Assembly: GCA_003255065.1 (NCBI GenBank)
Contig: QAOA01002976.1
Coordinates: 456,985 to 520,984, forward strand
Direction of reading: 5' to 3'
Length of the DNA: 64,000 nucleotides
DNA from: Cercis canadensis
Lineage: Eukaryota > Streptophyta > Magnoliopsida > Fabales > Fabaceae
Shown here: piece after piece, positions 10,789-21,999 of the stretch
Position numbering within the stretch: the first letter of the stretch is position 1
How the letters are laid out: every line of letters starts with the position of its first letter
Program-made: the position numbers and the translations under genes
Notes under the pieces: model-generated
Databases searched by the model: none
What the model was told of the DNA's origin: nothing
Seen by the model: only the letters and a program-made list of their open reading frames with translations

Positions 10789-10839
10789 GTCCCACATCGG
10801 GTAAGGCACTGAGAAAGAACCAAGAAGAGAATATAAAAG
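10789..10839 (+). promoter_or_regulatory. U2 snRNA promoter, copy 2: USE and TATA box
   Basis: USE GTCCCACATCG is at 10789-10799 and TATAAAAG at 10832-10839. The start-to-start distance of 43 bp and the 32 bp from TATA to RNA start are identical to copy 1. Flanking sequence back to about 10754 also matches copy 1 (TTATTCAT then CAATAATGGTTTACAT). Confidence 0.94.
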
Positions 10840-10863
10840 AGGCTCTTGGTTAAGTGAATACTC

Positions 10864-11055
10864 ATACCTTTCTCGGCCTTTTGGCTAAGATCAAGTGTAG
10901 TATCTGTTCTTATCAGTTTAATATCTGATATGTGGGTCATTGGCCCACACGATATTAAATTAATTTTTTAAAGGGGTGGCCCATTAAAGTAGCTTGCTAC
11001 TCGGGTTCACACGCGTCGCCCATGCGTTGCACTACTGCACGGGCCTGGCGCACCC
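10864..11055 (+). ncRNA. U2: U2 spliceosomal snRNA, copy 2
   Basis: Full-length copy with the same 192-nt extent as copy 1, starting ATACCTTTCTCGGCC and ending GGCGCACCC. It has the branch-recognition sequence GTGTAGTATCTG, an Sm-type site in AATTTTTTAAAGG and intact stems. It keeps the C residues in stem IV flanks where copy 1 has A. With intact promoter and a consensus 3' box it is the better candidate for an active gene of the two. Confidence 0.96.
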
Positions 11056-11058
11056 TTC

Positions 11059-11071
11059 CAATTGAGTTGAA
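11059..11071 (+). terminator. Plant snRNA 3'-end box of U2 copy 2
   Basis: CAATTGAGTTGAA fits the plant snRNA 3' processing consensus CA-N3-10-AGTNNAA exactly and lies 4 nt past the RNA end. Confidence 0.7.
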
Positions 11072-11965
11072 ATTTTATATTTTTAAAAATATACTAAAAT
11101 GATTAAATTATTAAAAAAATATAGAATAAGTTTAAATTATTTTAAATATTAATTTTTTTTATGGGTTAGTGAAATTGAAGAACTAGTTTGAAAAATGAGA
11201 TTTAATGTTTGGATTAATTCTGAGAATATAACAGTAAGGATCACCATGTTGCAATACACTTATCTTTCCTGATAAGAATGTTTGGTAAGAATTAGAAAAT
11301 AAAACCCAACCCTCACCCTTAGATTGACCGCTAAACATGTTAATAACCATAAATTCTTTCATGTCTTCCAGAATCATTAAAGAAATAAACACATACCTGA
11401 ATAATCCAACCGAGAGGGAGAGGGAGAGGGAGAGAAGCGATAGGTTTGTAGGGGCAAAAAGGTCAAAAAAAGAAGACTCTGTTAAGAGATTATATATATT
11501 CATCTTTATCTTATATTTAATCTCCAAACAACTTCATGCATGTCATTTTATAGTTGTATCTCTTTTATTTCATATGCATCAAGTTATGCATATTTATGTT
11601 TAATATCTATGATTACATTAAAGATAAATTTATCTATGTAATCAACTTTTTAAGACATGTATAACACACGTATCTATCAAACTAGTACAAAAATAAAAAT
11701 AAATCTTCAAAATTGATTAACCCTCTCAATTTTGAAAATCATTTTTTCATTAGTTTTAGTTAGTTGATTTGTATTCATAAGCACTTAACAATCAATTTTT
11801 TTTTTTGGCTGCACTCACTTCAATCACGAATCTATCAATAAATTGTTGAAGTTGAGGAGGTAAATCAACAGCTGGAGGAAGAAAATAGAAACGATGAAGG
11901 AAGAGGGAGAGAGAAATTGGAATATTCTTTATTCTAATATTCTGATAGCCATTATATTCCAAGCA
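11072..11965. other. Intergenic sequence
   Basis: AT-rich, with a GAGAGGGAGAGGGA purine run near 11410-11436. No gene is supported. Confidence 0.6.
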
Positions 11966-12235
11966 TGAGATGATCTTACTGGCATTTAAGTTGATAATTC
12001 GACGCTATCAAAAATCTCGCGCTTACATAATTAGCAGTGATATCAGATTAAAGTGTACACATACAAGGTCAAACCCGTATAATATCTAAGTACGTTACAT
12101 AATGCAGATACTACAGAAACAATCTTAGTAATACAACCTCGTCATCTTTTCTTAAAACCATACTTTTTACGTTCATAGAACAGATCAGTTTTGGCACTCC
12201 CTAAATTAACAATTTTAGGGCAACCGTCCCTGTCT
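11966..12235 (-). repeat. Duplicate of the PHF5A 3' UTR and C-terminal codons, ending at an N
   Basis: Matches 12441-12708 almost base for base and carries the last PHF5A codons (12235-12142, stop at 12142-12144). It stops at the N at 12236. This is probably the end of another contig or haplotype, not a second gene. Confidence 0.85.
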
Positions 12236-12236
12236 N

Positions 12237-12435
12237 AAAATTATTTATCATTGATTTGGTGTTTAACATTGATTTAAATTGTTATTAGTCACTAATTTAT
12301 TTATTTATTTTTTTGGCGGGTTGGCCCACCTAACCCACAACCCACAGTGAGTTGAGTTGGGTTGAAATTTTTTCAACCCGCCCAAATGGCGGGCCAGCCC
12401 GCCCCGCCCCGTTTGGGCTGGCCCGTTTGACAGCT
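12237..12435. mobile_element. Partial hAT-like element
   Basis: The GGCGGGTTGGCCC...CCCGTTTGACAGCTCTA sequence, with a right end reading TAGAGCTGTCAAACGGGCC on the other strand, resembles hAT termini. CATGAGAT directly follows its right end at about 12436; the same word sits at the start of the duplicate block near 11964 and is a plausible 8-bp target site. The left end is lost at the N. Confidence 0.55.
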
Positions 12436-12616
12436 CTACATGAGATGATCTTACTGGCATTTAAGTTGATAATTCCACGCTATCAAAAATCTCGCGCTTA
12501 CATAATTAGCAGTGATATCAGATAAAAGTACACACATACAAGGTCAAACCCGTATAATATCTAAGTACGTTACATAATGCAGATACTACAGAAACAATCT
12601 TAGTAATACAACCTCG

Positions 12617-12949
12617 TCATCTTTTCTTAAAACCATACTTTTTACGTTCATAGAACAGATCAGTTTTGGCACTCCCTAAATTAACAATTTTAGGGCAACC
12701 GTCCCTGTCTTTCTCTTGCTGTGTACACTCCTTGCAATAGTAGGCATCAGATATTCCTACACCTCCACATATGACACACCGACCCTGAAAGGATCCATAG
12801 TTGCATTCATCACAGACCCGGACAAGTGTACAAGGACGCACGTAAGAGTCACAGATCACGCACTTACCATCGCATTTCTCACAAAGTCGACCGATGGCAA
12901 TTCCCGGCTGCTTCCGGCACATGATCAAATCAGGATGATGCTTGGCCAT
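12617..12949 (-). CDS. PHF5A: PHF5A / SF3b14b (Rds3-like) splicing factor
   Basis: Complete intronless 110-residue CDS. PHF5A is a small zinc-knot protein of the SF3b complex in the U2 snRNP, which helps hold the branch-point region against U2 snRNA in the nucleus. All 13 conserved cysteines are present (11, 23, 26, 30, 33, 40, 46, 49, 58, 61, 72, 75, 85), and the protein starts [16 protein letters not shown] and ends [12 protein letters not shown]. Length equals the family norm. The start codon is fixed by this conserved N-terminus. A 5' UTR intron acceptor (CCTTGCAG) lies 38 nt upstream at 12988-12990. It sits 1.6 kb from a gene for U2 snRNA itself. Confidence 0.97.
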   Translation of the reverse strand: MAKHHPDLIMCRKQPGIAIGRLCEKCDGKCVICDSYVRPCTLVRVCDECNYGSFQGRCVICGGVGISDAYYCKECTQQEKDRDGCPKIVNLGSAKTDLFYERKKYGFKKR

Positions 12950-12987
12950 ATTTCCAACAACAGCCTCCTAGATGCTAAATATATGGC

Positions 12988-14300
12988 CTGCAAGGAAATT
13001 TGAACAATTGAGAGTTGAACAAAGTATAAAGTTAATCAGTAAAATGCCATAGTTCTAACAAAAAGAGATGTTTAATGTGAATTTTTACAACAACATTAGG
13101 ACACGTTCCCATTAACAACATCAAAGTATTACCTAGCATAGTAATTAAAAATCCCTAGGAATATAAAACACAAAAGGCTGAGCAACATTTGAGCACTATC
13201 TTCCTCATATTAGCTATAACTTACTTTATCTTGATCTTTTCAGAGAGTAGAAAATGGAATCTTCTGATAGCCAATGCTCAGATCAGACAACTGACTACTT
13301 TAAATTATAAAAATTCCAACCCTCCAGTTAATATCTGCTGCACATAATAGATTCACTCAGCAGATTTCTTCAATCACATTAGATCTATAAGTATAATCAA
13401 AGATTTCCCAGCCTTCATTAAGGCTACATGATAAATACAAACGTTAGTAGTTATTTCTATTAATTTACATTGGTTTGCCACGGTCATTTTTATTGTTTGA
13501 CATATACTATTATCTCTAGAGGAAAATCATGGAATTATTTAAGGCCTTAAGGGGTTTTACGGTCTTAGCCAGGGAGTGCCTAACTATTTGTTCCTGAATC
13601 TTTTTCTTTGGCTATATACAAATTGTATGCAAATGCCCATGGGAACACTGCATAACATGTAGTCTTGTACTTCTTCAAGACCAAAAAAGGGCGACTATAA
13701 GCATGGCGGTCACCACCATATTGAAATTCAGTGGCCAAGATATTGAAAGTTTAAAAAACAAAAAAAAAAAATTCTAATTTTTCAACTCTCAATTCACTTG
13801 CACAAATTTTTTCCTTTGCAAAACCAAAATTGAGGATTGAGAAGCACTTACTCCCTGCCTCTGGAGAATCTTATTCAAGTCCAAAGAGAAGACAAGGAAG
13901 TTTATAAAACAGCATAACAACATCAAAAGAAAGAAAGTGTTGTGACTATGCAGTGACAAAAATAAATGCACCCAATGCAGAAGGACCCATTTGGTGCATT
14001 GCATCCCAAGAACAAAGATACAATTCAAACATATTTAGAGAAAACAGAGAGAGCATGAAGAAAATTTCCAAAACTCAAAAGAGCTTTGTGTAATCATCAG
14101 AATCTAGCATGAGAAACCTGCAATGAAGTACGAACTTAAACCTTGAAATAATACTCTCCCACTCACCTCCCATAGTTTTAAATATTCTGTACCTTTGCAC
14201 TTAAAGACACCTTAGTTAACAAAAGCAATCCATAGGCCTGTGGTGAAGACTACTAGTAGTGTATGAATGACAGGTGTATATATATATATATGATATATAT

Positions 14301-14333
<33 letters not shown>

Positions 14334-15038
14334 AGAATCCAACAATGTCACTCACTAGTCAACCCCAGTCATCACAATCGTATGACTCCAGTCCAGTTAA
14401 TGGTTAAACCCACTGAAAGACCATTAACTACTGCAATTCCCCAAACCCAACCCTTTCACCCAGTTCAAATTTTAACTCTGTATCCCTTAATTCTATTAAC
14501 TTCATTAAATTGCAACCTCATTGCATTTTTTTTTCTTTCTATTCTATGTCCGTTAGTACAAAGAAAACAACTTCTCATCCTCCCACCCTCCCGGTGGCTC
14601 TCTCTCTGTGCATCTCTCGATTTTTGGCATCAATGATTGATAAAGTTGATCCCTCATATTGAATTTGAACTATGGATAGAATTTTTATTTTTATAAATAT
14701 CATATTGATAATTATCAAGCTATAGTTTAAGAAAAAAACTACAATATGAAATAAGTATCTGAAATGAAGGATGGATAAATATGAGAACTGAAAATATAAC
14801 GATCTTCATAATTTATGAAAATGATTAATTATGTTCCTTTTACTAGGAAAGGAGAAGAGAAAAAATAAAAAGGACTGGAGTGTCCATCCAATATGCAGGA
14901 TGTTCAGTACCACAATCTAAAAAACAAATGGTAATTTTGTCTTTATACATCAGAAAGTATCATGTGGAACAATCACAAACTCAAATGAAGTTGGACAAAC
15001 TCAAACAGTAGACAGAGAGAGTGAGGGCGAATTCATAC
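12988..15038 (-). other. Probable 5' UTR intron of PHF5A
   Basis: An acceptor CCTTGCAG at 12988 and a donor GAGGTATGAATTC at 15038-15037 (minus strand) would define a 2.05-kb leader intron. Inside are an AT/GA microsatellite at 14278-14332 and no supported gene. The donor is chosen by consensus and position only. Confidence 0.5.
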
Positions 15039-15076
15039 CTCTGTGTGCGACGGTCGACAGAGAGAGTGAGGGAGTG

Positions 15077-15172
15077 AGAGAGGGACGAAGGGAGACGGAG
15101 AGAGGGACGAAGGGAGACGGAGAGAGGGACGAAGGGAGACGGAGAGAGGGACGAAGGGAGACGGAGAGAGGT
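15077..15172. repeat. 22-bp minisatellite, four units
   Basis: Four head-to-tail copies of GAGAGGGACGAAGGGAGACG plus GA. It would fall in the predicted 5' UTR exon of PHF5A, read there as a pyrimidine-rich leader. Confidence 0.85.
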
Positions 15173-15375
15173 GTGCTGATGGTGGTGGTGGGCTAGTGGC
15201 GGTGGCTGTGATGCCGCTGGTGCGCCTGTGCCGGTGTGAGATGCAAGAGCGAGGGACGGAGGGAGAGGTGCGCTGCTGACTTTGCTATATTACTGTTTAG
15301 GGATTTCAATTGGAAATTGGATGGTGACCCCTTTGGGGAATCGGGGTCGAACATTTTAGAACCATCTAGACCCAC

Positions 15376-15884
15376 CTATGATAAGGGGATTGTTTTTTTT
15401 TTTTTTTTTTTTNATCTAAGAAACCTCATTTTTTTTTTTTAACTTTGCTTGTAGTTTCTTTTGGGTCCATCAGGGTTGGGCTGGATTTTCGATCCATATT
15501 GGACTGGCCCAATCTTTATCTCTTGGATTGGTCCAGTAGTCAGCAAATTCACTAACTTGTATAGTGTCTTGTGTTCGAAGTCTCGTAAATACAAATTGTT
15601 TAGAGTTAGAAGAGAACTAATTATTAGTGTGAAAGTCATTTTCATGGAACTCACGAGACAATGTTGGCATGTCCCATTGTTACTAAGTATATCTCACGCC
15701 ATAGTAATTTAGATTTAAGTGAGTGGGGTCAGTGAAGCTAACCATGAGACTTTTTTATTTGGGGTGTCCCATTTTCTTAGGGACTACCAAAGTGGCATCT
15801 CTTTCAAAGAATTTCAAAAATAAAACTTTTATTTAAAAAATTCACCTAACATATATATATATATATATAGGATGTTTTTTAAAT
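15376..15884. other. Intergenic sequence with T-run and N
   Basis: A long T-run ends at the N at 15413. The following sequence has no supported gene. Confidence 0.5.
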
Positions 15885-15896
15885 ATTTTTTATATT

Positions 15897-16079
15897 TATG
15901 TAGTATGTCATACTACATGAAATTAATTAATATGAGAATGATACATGTACAAATTAACTGTTTTTAAATTTATTTGAAAAAATAAAATAAATTATATTTA
16001 TATTTAATAAAATATAAAAATTACGTATGTTTGCTACGTCAGTGTAGTATGACATACTCATATAGTATCATAGAATCTC
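15897..16079 (-). mobile_element. MITE-like repeat, copy 2
   Basis: Reverse-complement match to 5782-5962. TGTAGTATGTCATACTACA is a near-palindrome at one end. AT dinucleotide runs flank it at about 15850 and 16082. Confidence 0.6.
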
Positions 16080-16514
16080 CGATATATATATATATATATA
16101 TATGGAAAAACATTTTATTTTTCGGTACAAAGGAAAAAACAATACAGAAAGCCTAAGCTTTTAAGAACTCAAATGTGAGCCAACGACCTTGGTCATAGAA
16201 ACGAATGTTTTTAATGTCAAGAGTTCTGTTTTTGGCATATACTCCCTCCTCTTTTCTCAACTTATTGCACTCATATATAACAAAAAAAAAAAAGAGAGAG
16301 AGAGAGAACTCAAATATGCAATAATGATATCCCCTAACCCTAACAAAAGTATCATCCACATCACTTTTTTATGTGAGGTAAGTAACTCTACCTTTGCTTG
16401 AAAATTTAAGCAAGATGATTTTATCTTGTATATGACTGATAAAGTTTGATCACAAAGATGTGAAACTAGCGTATATGAGATAGCATGCAATTGCCATTTA
16501 AATTTAGAGATGAT

Positions 16515-16735
16515 GGGTCTGTTTGATTTCAATTTTTAAAAATTATTTGTTGGTTTTTCAAAACATAAAACAAAAAATTTTATTTGATAAGGTCATTTTT
16601 GTTTACATATTTTAAAAATCTATTTTCAAAATATTATTCTAAAAAAATAAAACAAAAACAAAAACAAAAAAGGATTGTTTTTAAAAATAATTTTTAAAAA
16701 CAAAAAAACAAACAAAAACAGAATCAAACACACCC
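16515..16735. mobile_element. Tourist-like MITE
   Basis: Terminal inverted repeats GGGTCTGTTTGATTTC and GAATCAAACACACCC, 221 bp in all, flanked by the 3-bp direct repeat GAT at 16512-16514 and 16736-16738. The interior is an A/T-rich run of AAAACA motifs. Confidence 0.65.
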
Positions 16736-16738
16736 GAT

Positions 16739-17268
16739 ATTTTTTATTTTTTTATTTGGTTTTTAGGAGACCGTACTTCCAACTCCAAGTTCTTATCATA
16801 GTACATTTTTTTTTTTTTTTAGGGGGGCAAAAATTCTGTACTAAATAAGTTGTTCTACTCTCAAGGTAGGGCGCATTGCAATTCATGGATGCCTACCAAC
16901 AAAGAATCATTACCAATATTCGAACAAAATCTTTTCGTCTAACACATCTTCAACCTACCAATAAAGTCAACAAAGATTGGCTCATCATAGTACCTATCAA
17001 AGAATTTTATACCATGCTCATGCAACATTCAAGGTGGCTAAGACATTCCAAGTTTCAATTACATTACATGTTTCGTTAAGGACTTAAGGAAGGAAGTAAG
17101 CTAGCATTATCACCTCTTTTAGCCTAAATATCACCATAACTAGTAAGAGTACTGTGTTCAAAAGTAGAAAGCAAAATGAGACGAAATACAGCCAGATTTG
17201 ACTATGGAAACTACTTGTTTAGAATCAGATCTCCACCAACACTTTCTTGAGACCCAACATTGCTCTGC
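16739..17268. other. Downstream spacer of IMP3
   Basis: Contains a T-run at about 16808 and sequence that would hold the 3' UTR of IMP3. A short reading frame at 16876-17079 shows no recognisable family. Confidence 0.5.
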
Positions 17269-20200
17269 TCAGTTCATTGCATCGTAATCATCCAACTTGT
17301 CATTGTACTGCAGCACCTTTCTCTTTATCTTTGATGAATCCACCCAAGTAATGAAATCTTCCATATTTCTGGTTACAAGGAAAGCTGGGTCAGTAACTGT
17401 CTCTGGACCAACGCGTATATGCCCTTGCTCAATGTATGTGACGGCTTCTTTCAAGTGCTCCGCAAATTTTAACCGCACCAAAACTGTTGAGAGCCTGCGC
17501 CTGCAAGAAAGGAAAAGAGTACATCTTTAGAACGAACAAGGACAAAATGCTAGCAATAAAATGGAATAAAGTAATAACCTCATAACATTCTGTTATGTCA
17601 AACTTGTACTAGTTGTATAACATCCCAAAAGTAGATTTTTCCTCGATGTAAAAAATTTCAGAGGAAATAATATTTGATATCTCAGTAGAGGGAGTGAATT
17701 ATGATTAACTCTTGCTGCAAATGAAAAGGATGGAAATCTGTGGATCACCTATGCAATATTCCAATCTGAATGAATTGACTTGGTTGATTTCTGGTAGTGG
17801 ATGTGGGTGAAAGTTAAATATTTATTAGGCAGTTAGGAAAGAAATATTTTCTATAAGAGTACCAAAAACTGGGTCTACTACCTCATTTTGCTTTACGCAA
17901 CTGAGTTGGATGAGGGATCATAACAGGCAGACATTTCAATGCAGCAAAATAACAAGCATACATCTAATCCATGAAGCTGCTTCTAGCAATGTACAATTAT
18001 TTTTCCTTTTATATATCTTAGCTTTCTGGAGGTGCCGCGCTTCCGATTGCAACTCTTATATATGCTAATATATCACACACATCATCATTGGCTCCCACTT
18101 TGGAATATTAAAAAATCTTTTTCTTCTTTAGCTATATATATTTTTTTGTGGAAATTGTAATATACAAACTAAGACAAGCTAATAAGAATGCAGGAAAGTG
18201 TTCTTACCTACAGAAGGATGAGACTGTTAAATGTTCACATTGTGTGATGCTTTGTCTAGTTGGTATCACACCAATGTTGTATCTGTCATGAGAGAGAGAG
18301 AGGATTAACTCTTTGCTTAGTAAAAAATAATAAGTAATAAAACAAACTGCTTTAATTGTAGACACAGTTAAAATGACCAAAAAAGTTTGCAAATCCATGT
18401 GCTAATACTTCATAACATACAGTTGCCAGAAAAGTAAAGGAAGAATAAAAGGACAAACAAACTGCAACTTCAACATAGAAATTTGATCATGGAAGCCCAT
18501 CAAGGCATAGAAAGGGATTGTCCTTATATATGATTGTCTCTACCAGCAAGGTACAACTTGAGGAACTCTGCCAAATGCTACTGAGGACTAATAACTTCAG
18601 AAAATTTCCTTAAAAACAAACTGTCTTGTTTTGGCAATGCCTCAAATATTCAAGCATATTAGAAAGCAGTACATGTCAATAATGATGATTTTACATGTTA
18701 ATAAGTAATATGAAGAAAGGACCAAAGTGGAGTAGATAACTAGATATAGATAAATATGTGCAAACCAAATGAAATGAAAGGGGAAGGGGGAAGAGAAAAC
18801 ATTAAGGGTGCGTTTGGTATGATTAAGGGGGTAAAATTTAATGGAGTAACATTTAAGGAGATTAATGAGGGTGTAAACATTAATCTATTTACATGAAGGG
18901 TAATGGTTACTCCATTAAAAGATTACCCCTTGTTCATTTGTACAACCAAACATACATAAAGAAAGTAAAATTTACTCCCTTGAATGTTACCCCTTTTAAC
19001 CCCCTCTACCAAACATTCCCTATGCCTTATGTGGAGATTTACAAGTAAAATAAATGATATTCCTATGACTTCTTTTAAAAAATAAGAAGCATCAAAACTA
19101 TACAATATTTACAATCATTGAAGGAATCCTTATTCTCCTTTTTTACTATATCTCTTTTCTGAACATTACATTACATGAAAAATGAAAATGTTAGAAGTGC
19201 TGAGCCAGAATATACAAACAAGATTATTAGGGTTGACCATGATGAGTCAAAGAGAAATTAGGCTCTGTTTGGGACCTGAACCAACCAAGAAGCAGCCAAG
19301 AGCTTGGCTTGTTTCTGCCAACAGACTGATCCGAAACCTTTATAAAGGTTTTCAGTTCATTACTCATTCATATACCAGCTGAACAAATGTGCGTTTTCTG
19401 CAATTGACAACATCCTCACACCCCATTTTACTTCCTTTTCAACATCCCTGGGTATCAGCAGCAATGTATCCTGTCACTCTGCCTCCCCAGGCTATGAAAA
19501 GAGATACAGTGCAGATGTTGCTGAACCCAGTGGAAAAGATTGTATTGATTAAGGTGGCTTAGGTAAAACATAATGATGACAGTTTAAACAGCTTTAATAA
19601 TGGCAACTGCAAGTACAAAAAGGGAGATAACAAAGAGAAAACATGATCCCATTTGCTGATTTGGAGTTCTTTTCCATTTTTCCTTTCAAATTTTCTTGAC
19701 TCCAAACCCTAATGTTTTCGTAGTACATGTACTTTTTTCTGCCATTGTGGTAGAACACCAACAAATTAAAAATGGCTAGATTCAAGATTAGCCACACTTG
19801 GTGTTTAATTTGTAATTGAATCAAGGTAACTCAAATTCATGTAACCTAAAACAATTTAGTTCAGATAAAATTGTTGGACCACAAAAAAACTTAAGGAATG
19901 ATAGAACAACAAGAAACTATATATTGTTTCAAAAGCAACCGTAGTAAATGCTTGTTAATTTACATCATCAATCAGGATAATAAAATTTAACAGTAAAATA
20001 TGAAACAAGACATTCAAGTCATCAATTTGAACTTCAAAGTTACTAATGGGATCAATCATAAGTTTGACAAGTACAACTTGATGGGTGGTGTGTTAAATTG
20101 AACTTACAGCTTTTCCAAGAGCATATCAATCATCTCAATCCGAACAGGTTCCTTTGAGTCCATCTGCTTCAACATGTTCACTAACTTCTGAACCATCCGG

Positions 20201-20476
20201 CACAAACTTGAATATCTATTAATTTTGCCACCATCCCAGAAGCCAAAATAATAATCTATGTTAGGTAAGAGTTATATTAGAAAAGGAATTATCTTAAGTC
20301 AGCACAGTCAGAATATAACAGAAACAGAATTATGGATAATACTTTTTGTAATCATCACGTCCAGTAACATGGTAACGCTGCATAACCTGGTTTTCTCTGT
20401 GACCTCCTTCTCTCTTCCATTCCAAAAAATTAACCTTCTTCAACAGCTTTTTCTCATGAAACTTCAACTTCCTCAT
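17269..20476 (-). CDS. IMP3: IMP3, U3 small nucleolar ribonucleoprotein
   Basis: Four coding exons join in frame to 182 residues: 20476-20343, 20215-20108, 18282-18208 and 17500-17269. All introns are GT-AG (GTATTA...TTAATAG, GTAAGTT...ATGACAG, GTAAGAAC...CTTGCAG). IMP3 is a nucleolar protein of the U3 snoRNP/SSU processome, needed for early 18S rRNA cleavage, and stabilises U3-pre-rRNA pairing through its S4 domain. The N-terminus starts [17 protein letters not shown]. The S4 region (about 105-165) contains [17 protein letters not shown] and [17 protein letters not shown], followed by [18 protein letters not shown]. Length agrees with the family (about 182-184). A leader intron probably precedes the start. 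Confidence 0.95.
18806..19020. mobile_element. Tourist-like MITE in an IMP3 intron
   Basis: Inverted termini GGGTGCGTTTGGTATGATTA and, reversed, GGGAATGTTTGGTAGAGGGG; 215 bp. Flanking triplets are TAA and TAT, so the target duplication is imperfect. Confidence 0.6.
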
Positions 20477-20485
20477 TGTTTTCCC

Positions 20486-21803
20486 CTGTCATCACATTTC
20501 CATACTTAATAGACACGCAAACACAGAATGGATATTTTTTTTCAAAGAGGAGTACAAGGTGCGATGATAAGACATCCTTCTAGAATAGCCCAAAGTTAAA
20601 AAAGAACCCAAAAAAAAAAAAACAGAGGAGGGATTGGGTTGCTCTTTCGAGTTGATGTGCACAGAAGAGGGATATTGAACAAGTGGTTCTTTTATTGTGT
20701 ACTTCATGCACATATGATATTTTCTTTAGATATACCTGGGCTGGTCCAACCTAACCATAAATAAACCCCTCTTTCATTCCAAGTTCAAAACTCGAAGTAA
20801 CTTCTTTATATTTTCTTTCAATCAACTTCTTTAATCCTGGCACCCTCGGTAAGTTAATTTAGTCCATGTGCATCAAATGTTAGAAAAAATGCTTTATAAC
20901 ACTGGAGTATTCACCACTTTTACATTATGAGATATCTCAATCATATGCTTCTTGAGTTTTAATGAAAAGCACAAGAGCAACTTCTGCATTCTAACAACCA
21001 ACAAAACCACATATGATGATAATGGAAATGAGTATATCATCTGCCTAGATAAAGAGGCTCCAAATAAAGTATTTACAAGTATATCATAATTTTAGCACAA
21101 TCACTTTGGATTCCAAGTTCCAACGGTATGGTGTGCTTTCAATGCATTCAAAAGACTTTCCCTGACCTTTGAATTTCTGCTGCACCAGAAGCACTAAATT
21201 TGCATATGCAAGTGAAAAACACTGTCAAAGCAATACATACACCTAAACCCACTAATTTTCGGTCTTGATACTTTCATAACTAATGCACCATGAAAGAGGA
21301 AAACAATACTAAGCAGGATGCTACATTTTAGTCAAATTACTAAATAATTTGCTAAGTTAGTGGTTTTCCAGCATAATCTTCAAGTTTCAAGCGACTAATA
21401 ACATCCCACTTAAAAAGATTTGTGTTTTGCAAACTAGGCCATGGGAATTTTTGGGAGAACATTTATGAAGTATTTGGACATTCAAACAGAACATAAGGCA
21501 AGTATATCCTTTGTCATATGTTTCATGTCTATTGTCTAGACATGTATGTAATTATAAGCTTTGACAACATCAACAAATTAGGAGAAGAATTTTCAAAATA
21601 TATCTCAGATATAGATGAAAATAATCAACAGAATCAATGCAAAAATTACTCCTTCGGGTTCAGACATATATGAATCAGCTAAAAGACACATAAGAACATT
21701 TCAATTCATGGAAAGAGGGGTTTACGCGTGGCTTCGGAGAAGGAGCTGAATCTTAATATCTGGGCTTTGAAACCAACAATGAGAATGGAAAGAGTTAAAA
21801 TAC
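20486..21803 (-). other. Probable 5' UTR intron of IMP3
   Basis: Acceptor ATGACAG ends at 20486, 9 nt upstream of the start codon. A donor CCGCCGAGGTATTTTAAC lies at 21803. The GC-richer sequence from 21804 to about 21990 would be the first exon and promoter. No other gene is seen in the intron. Confidence 0.5.
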
Positions 21804-21999
21804 CTCGGCGGCCGCTGGAGGTGATCTCTCGCTGGGTAAGATTTCCGAGACAGAGAAAAACCCAGAAAAACAAGCAGAGAGGTGAAGCGTTTTTCTGTAC
21901 TCAGTAATGGGAGTATGTTATACAGAAAGAAGAAGACAGCGGAAACGAAGGGCGTGAGTGACTGCGCGCGAGGAGGAGAGCGAACAACCAAAACATACC

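Noticed and set aside
10677-10940. Minus-strand frame across the U2 copy 2 promoter
   Set aside because: It overlaps an intact USE, TATA box and the snRNA itself.
11966-12235. Second PHF5A gene copy
   Set aside because: Only the 3' end is present, it stops at an N and is near-identical to the intact copy; a contig overlap is simpler.
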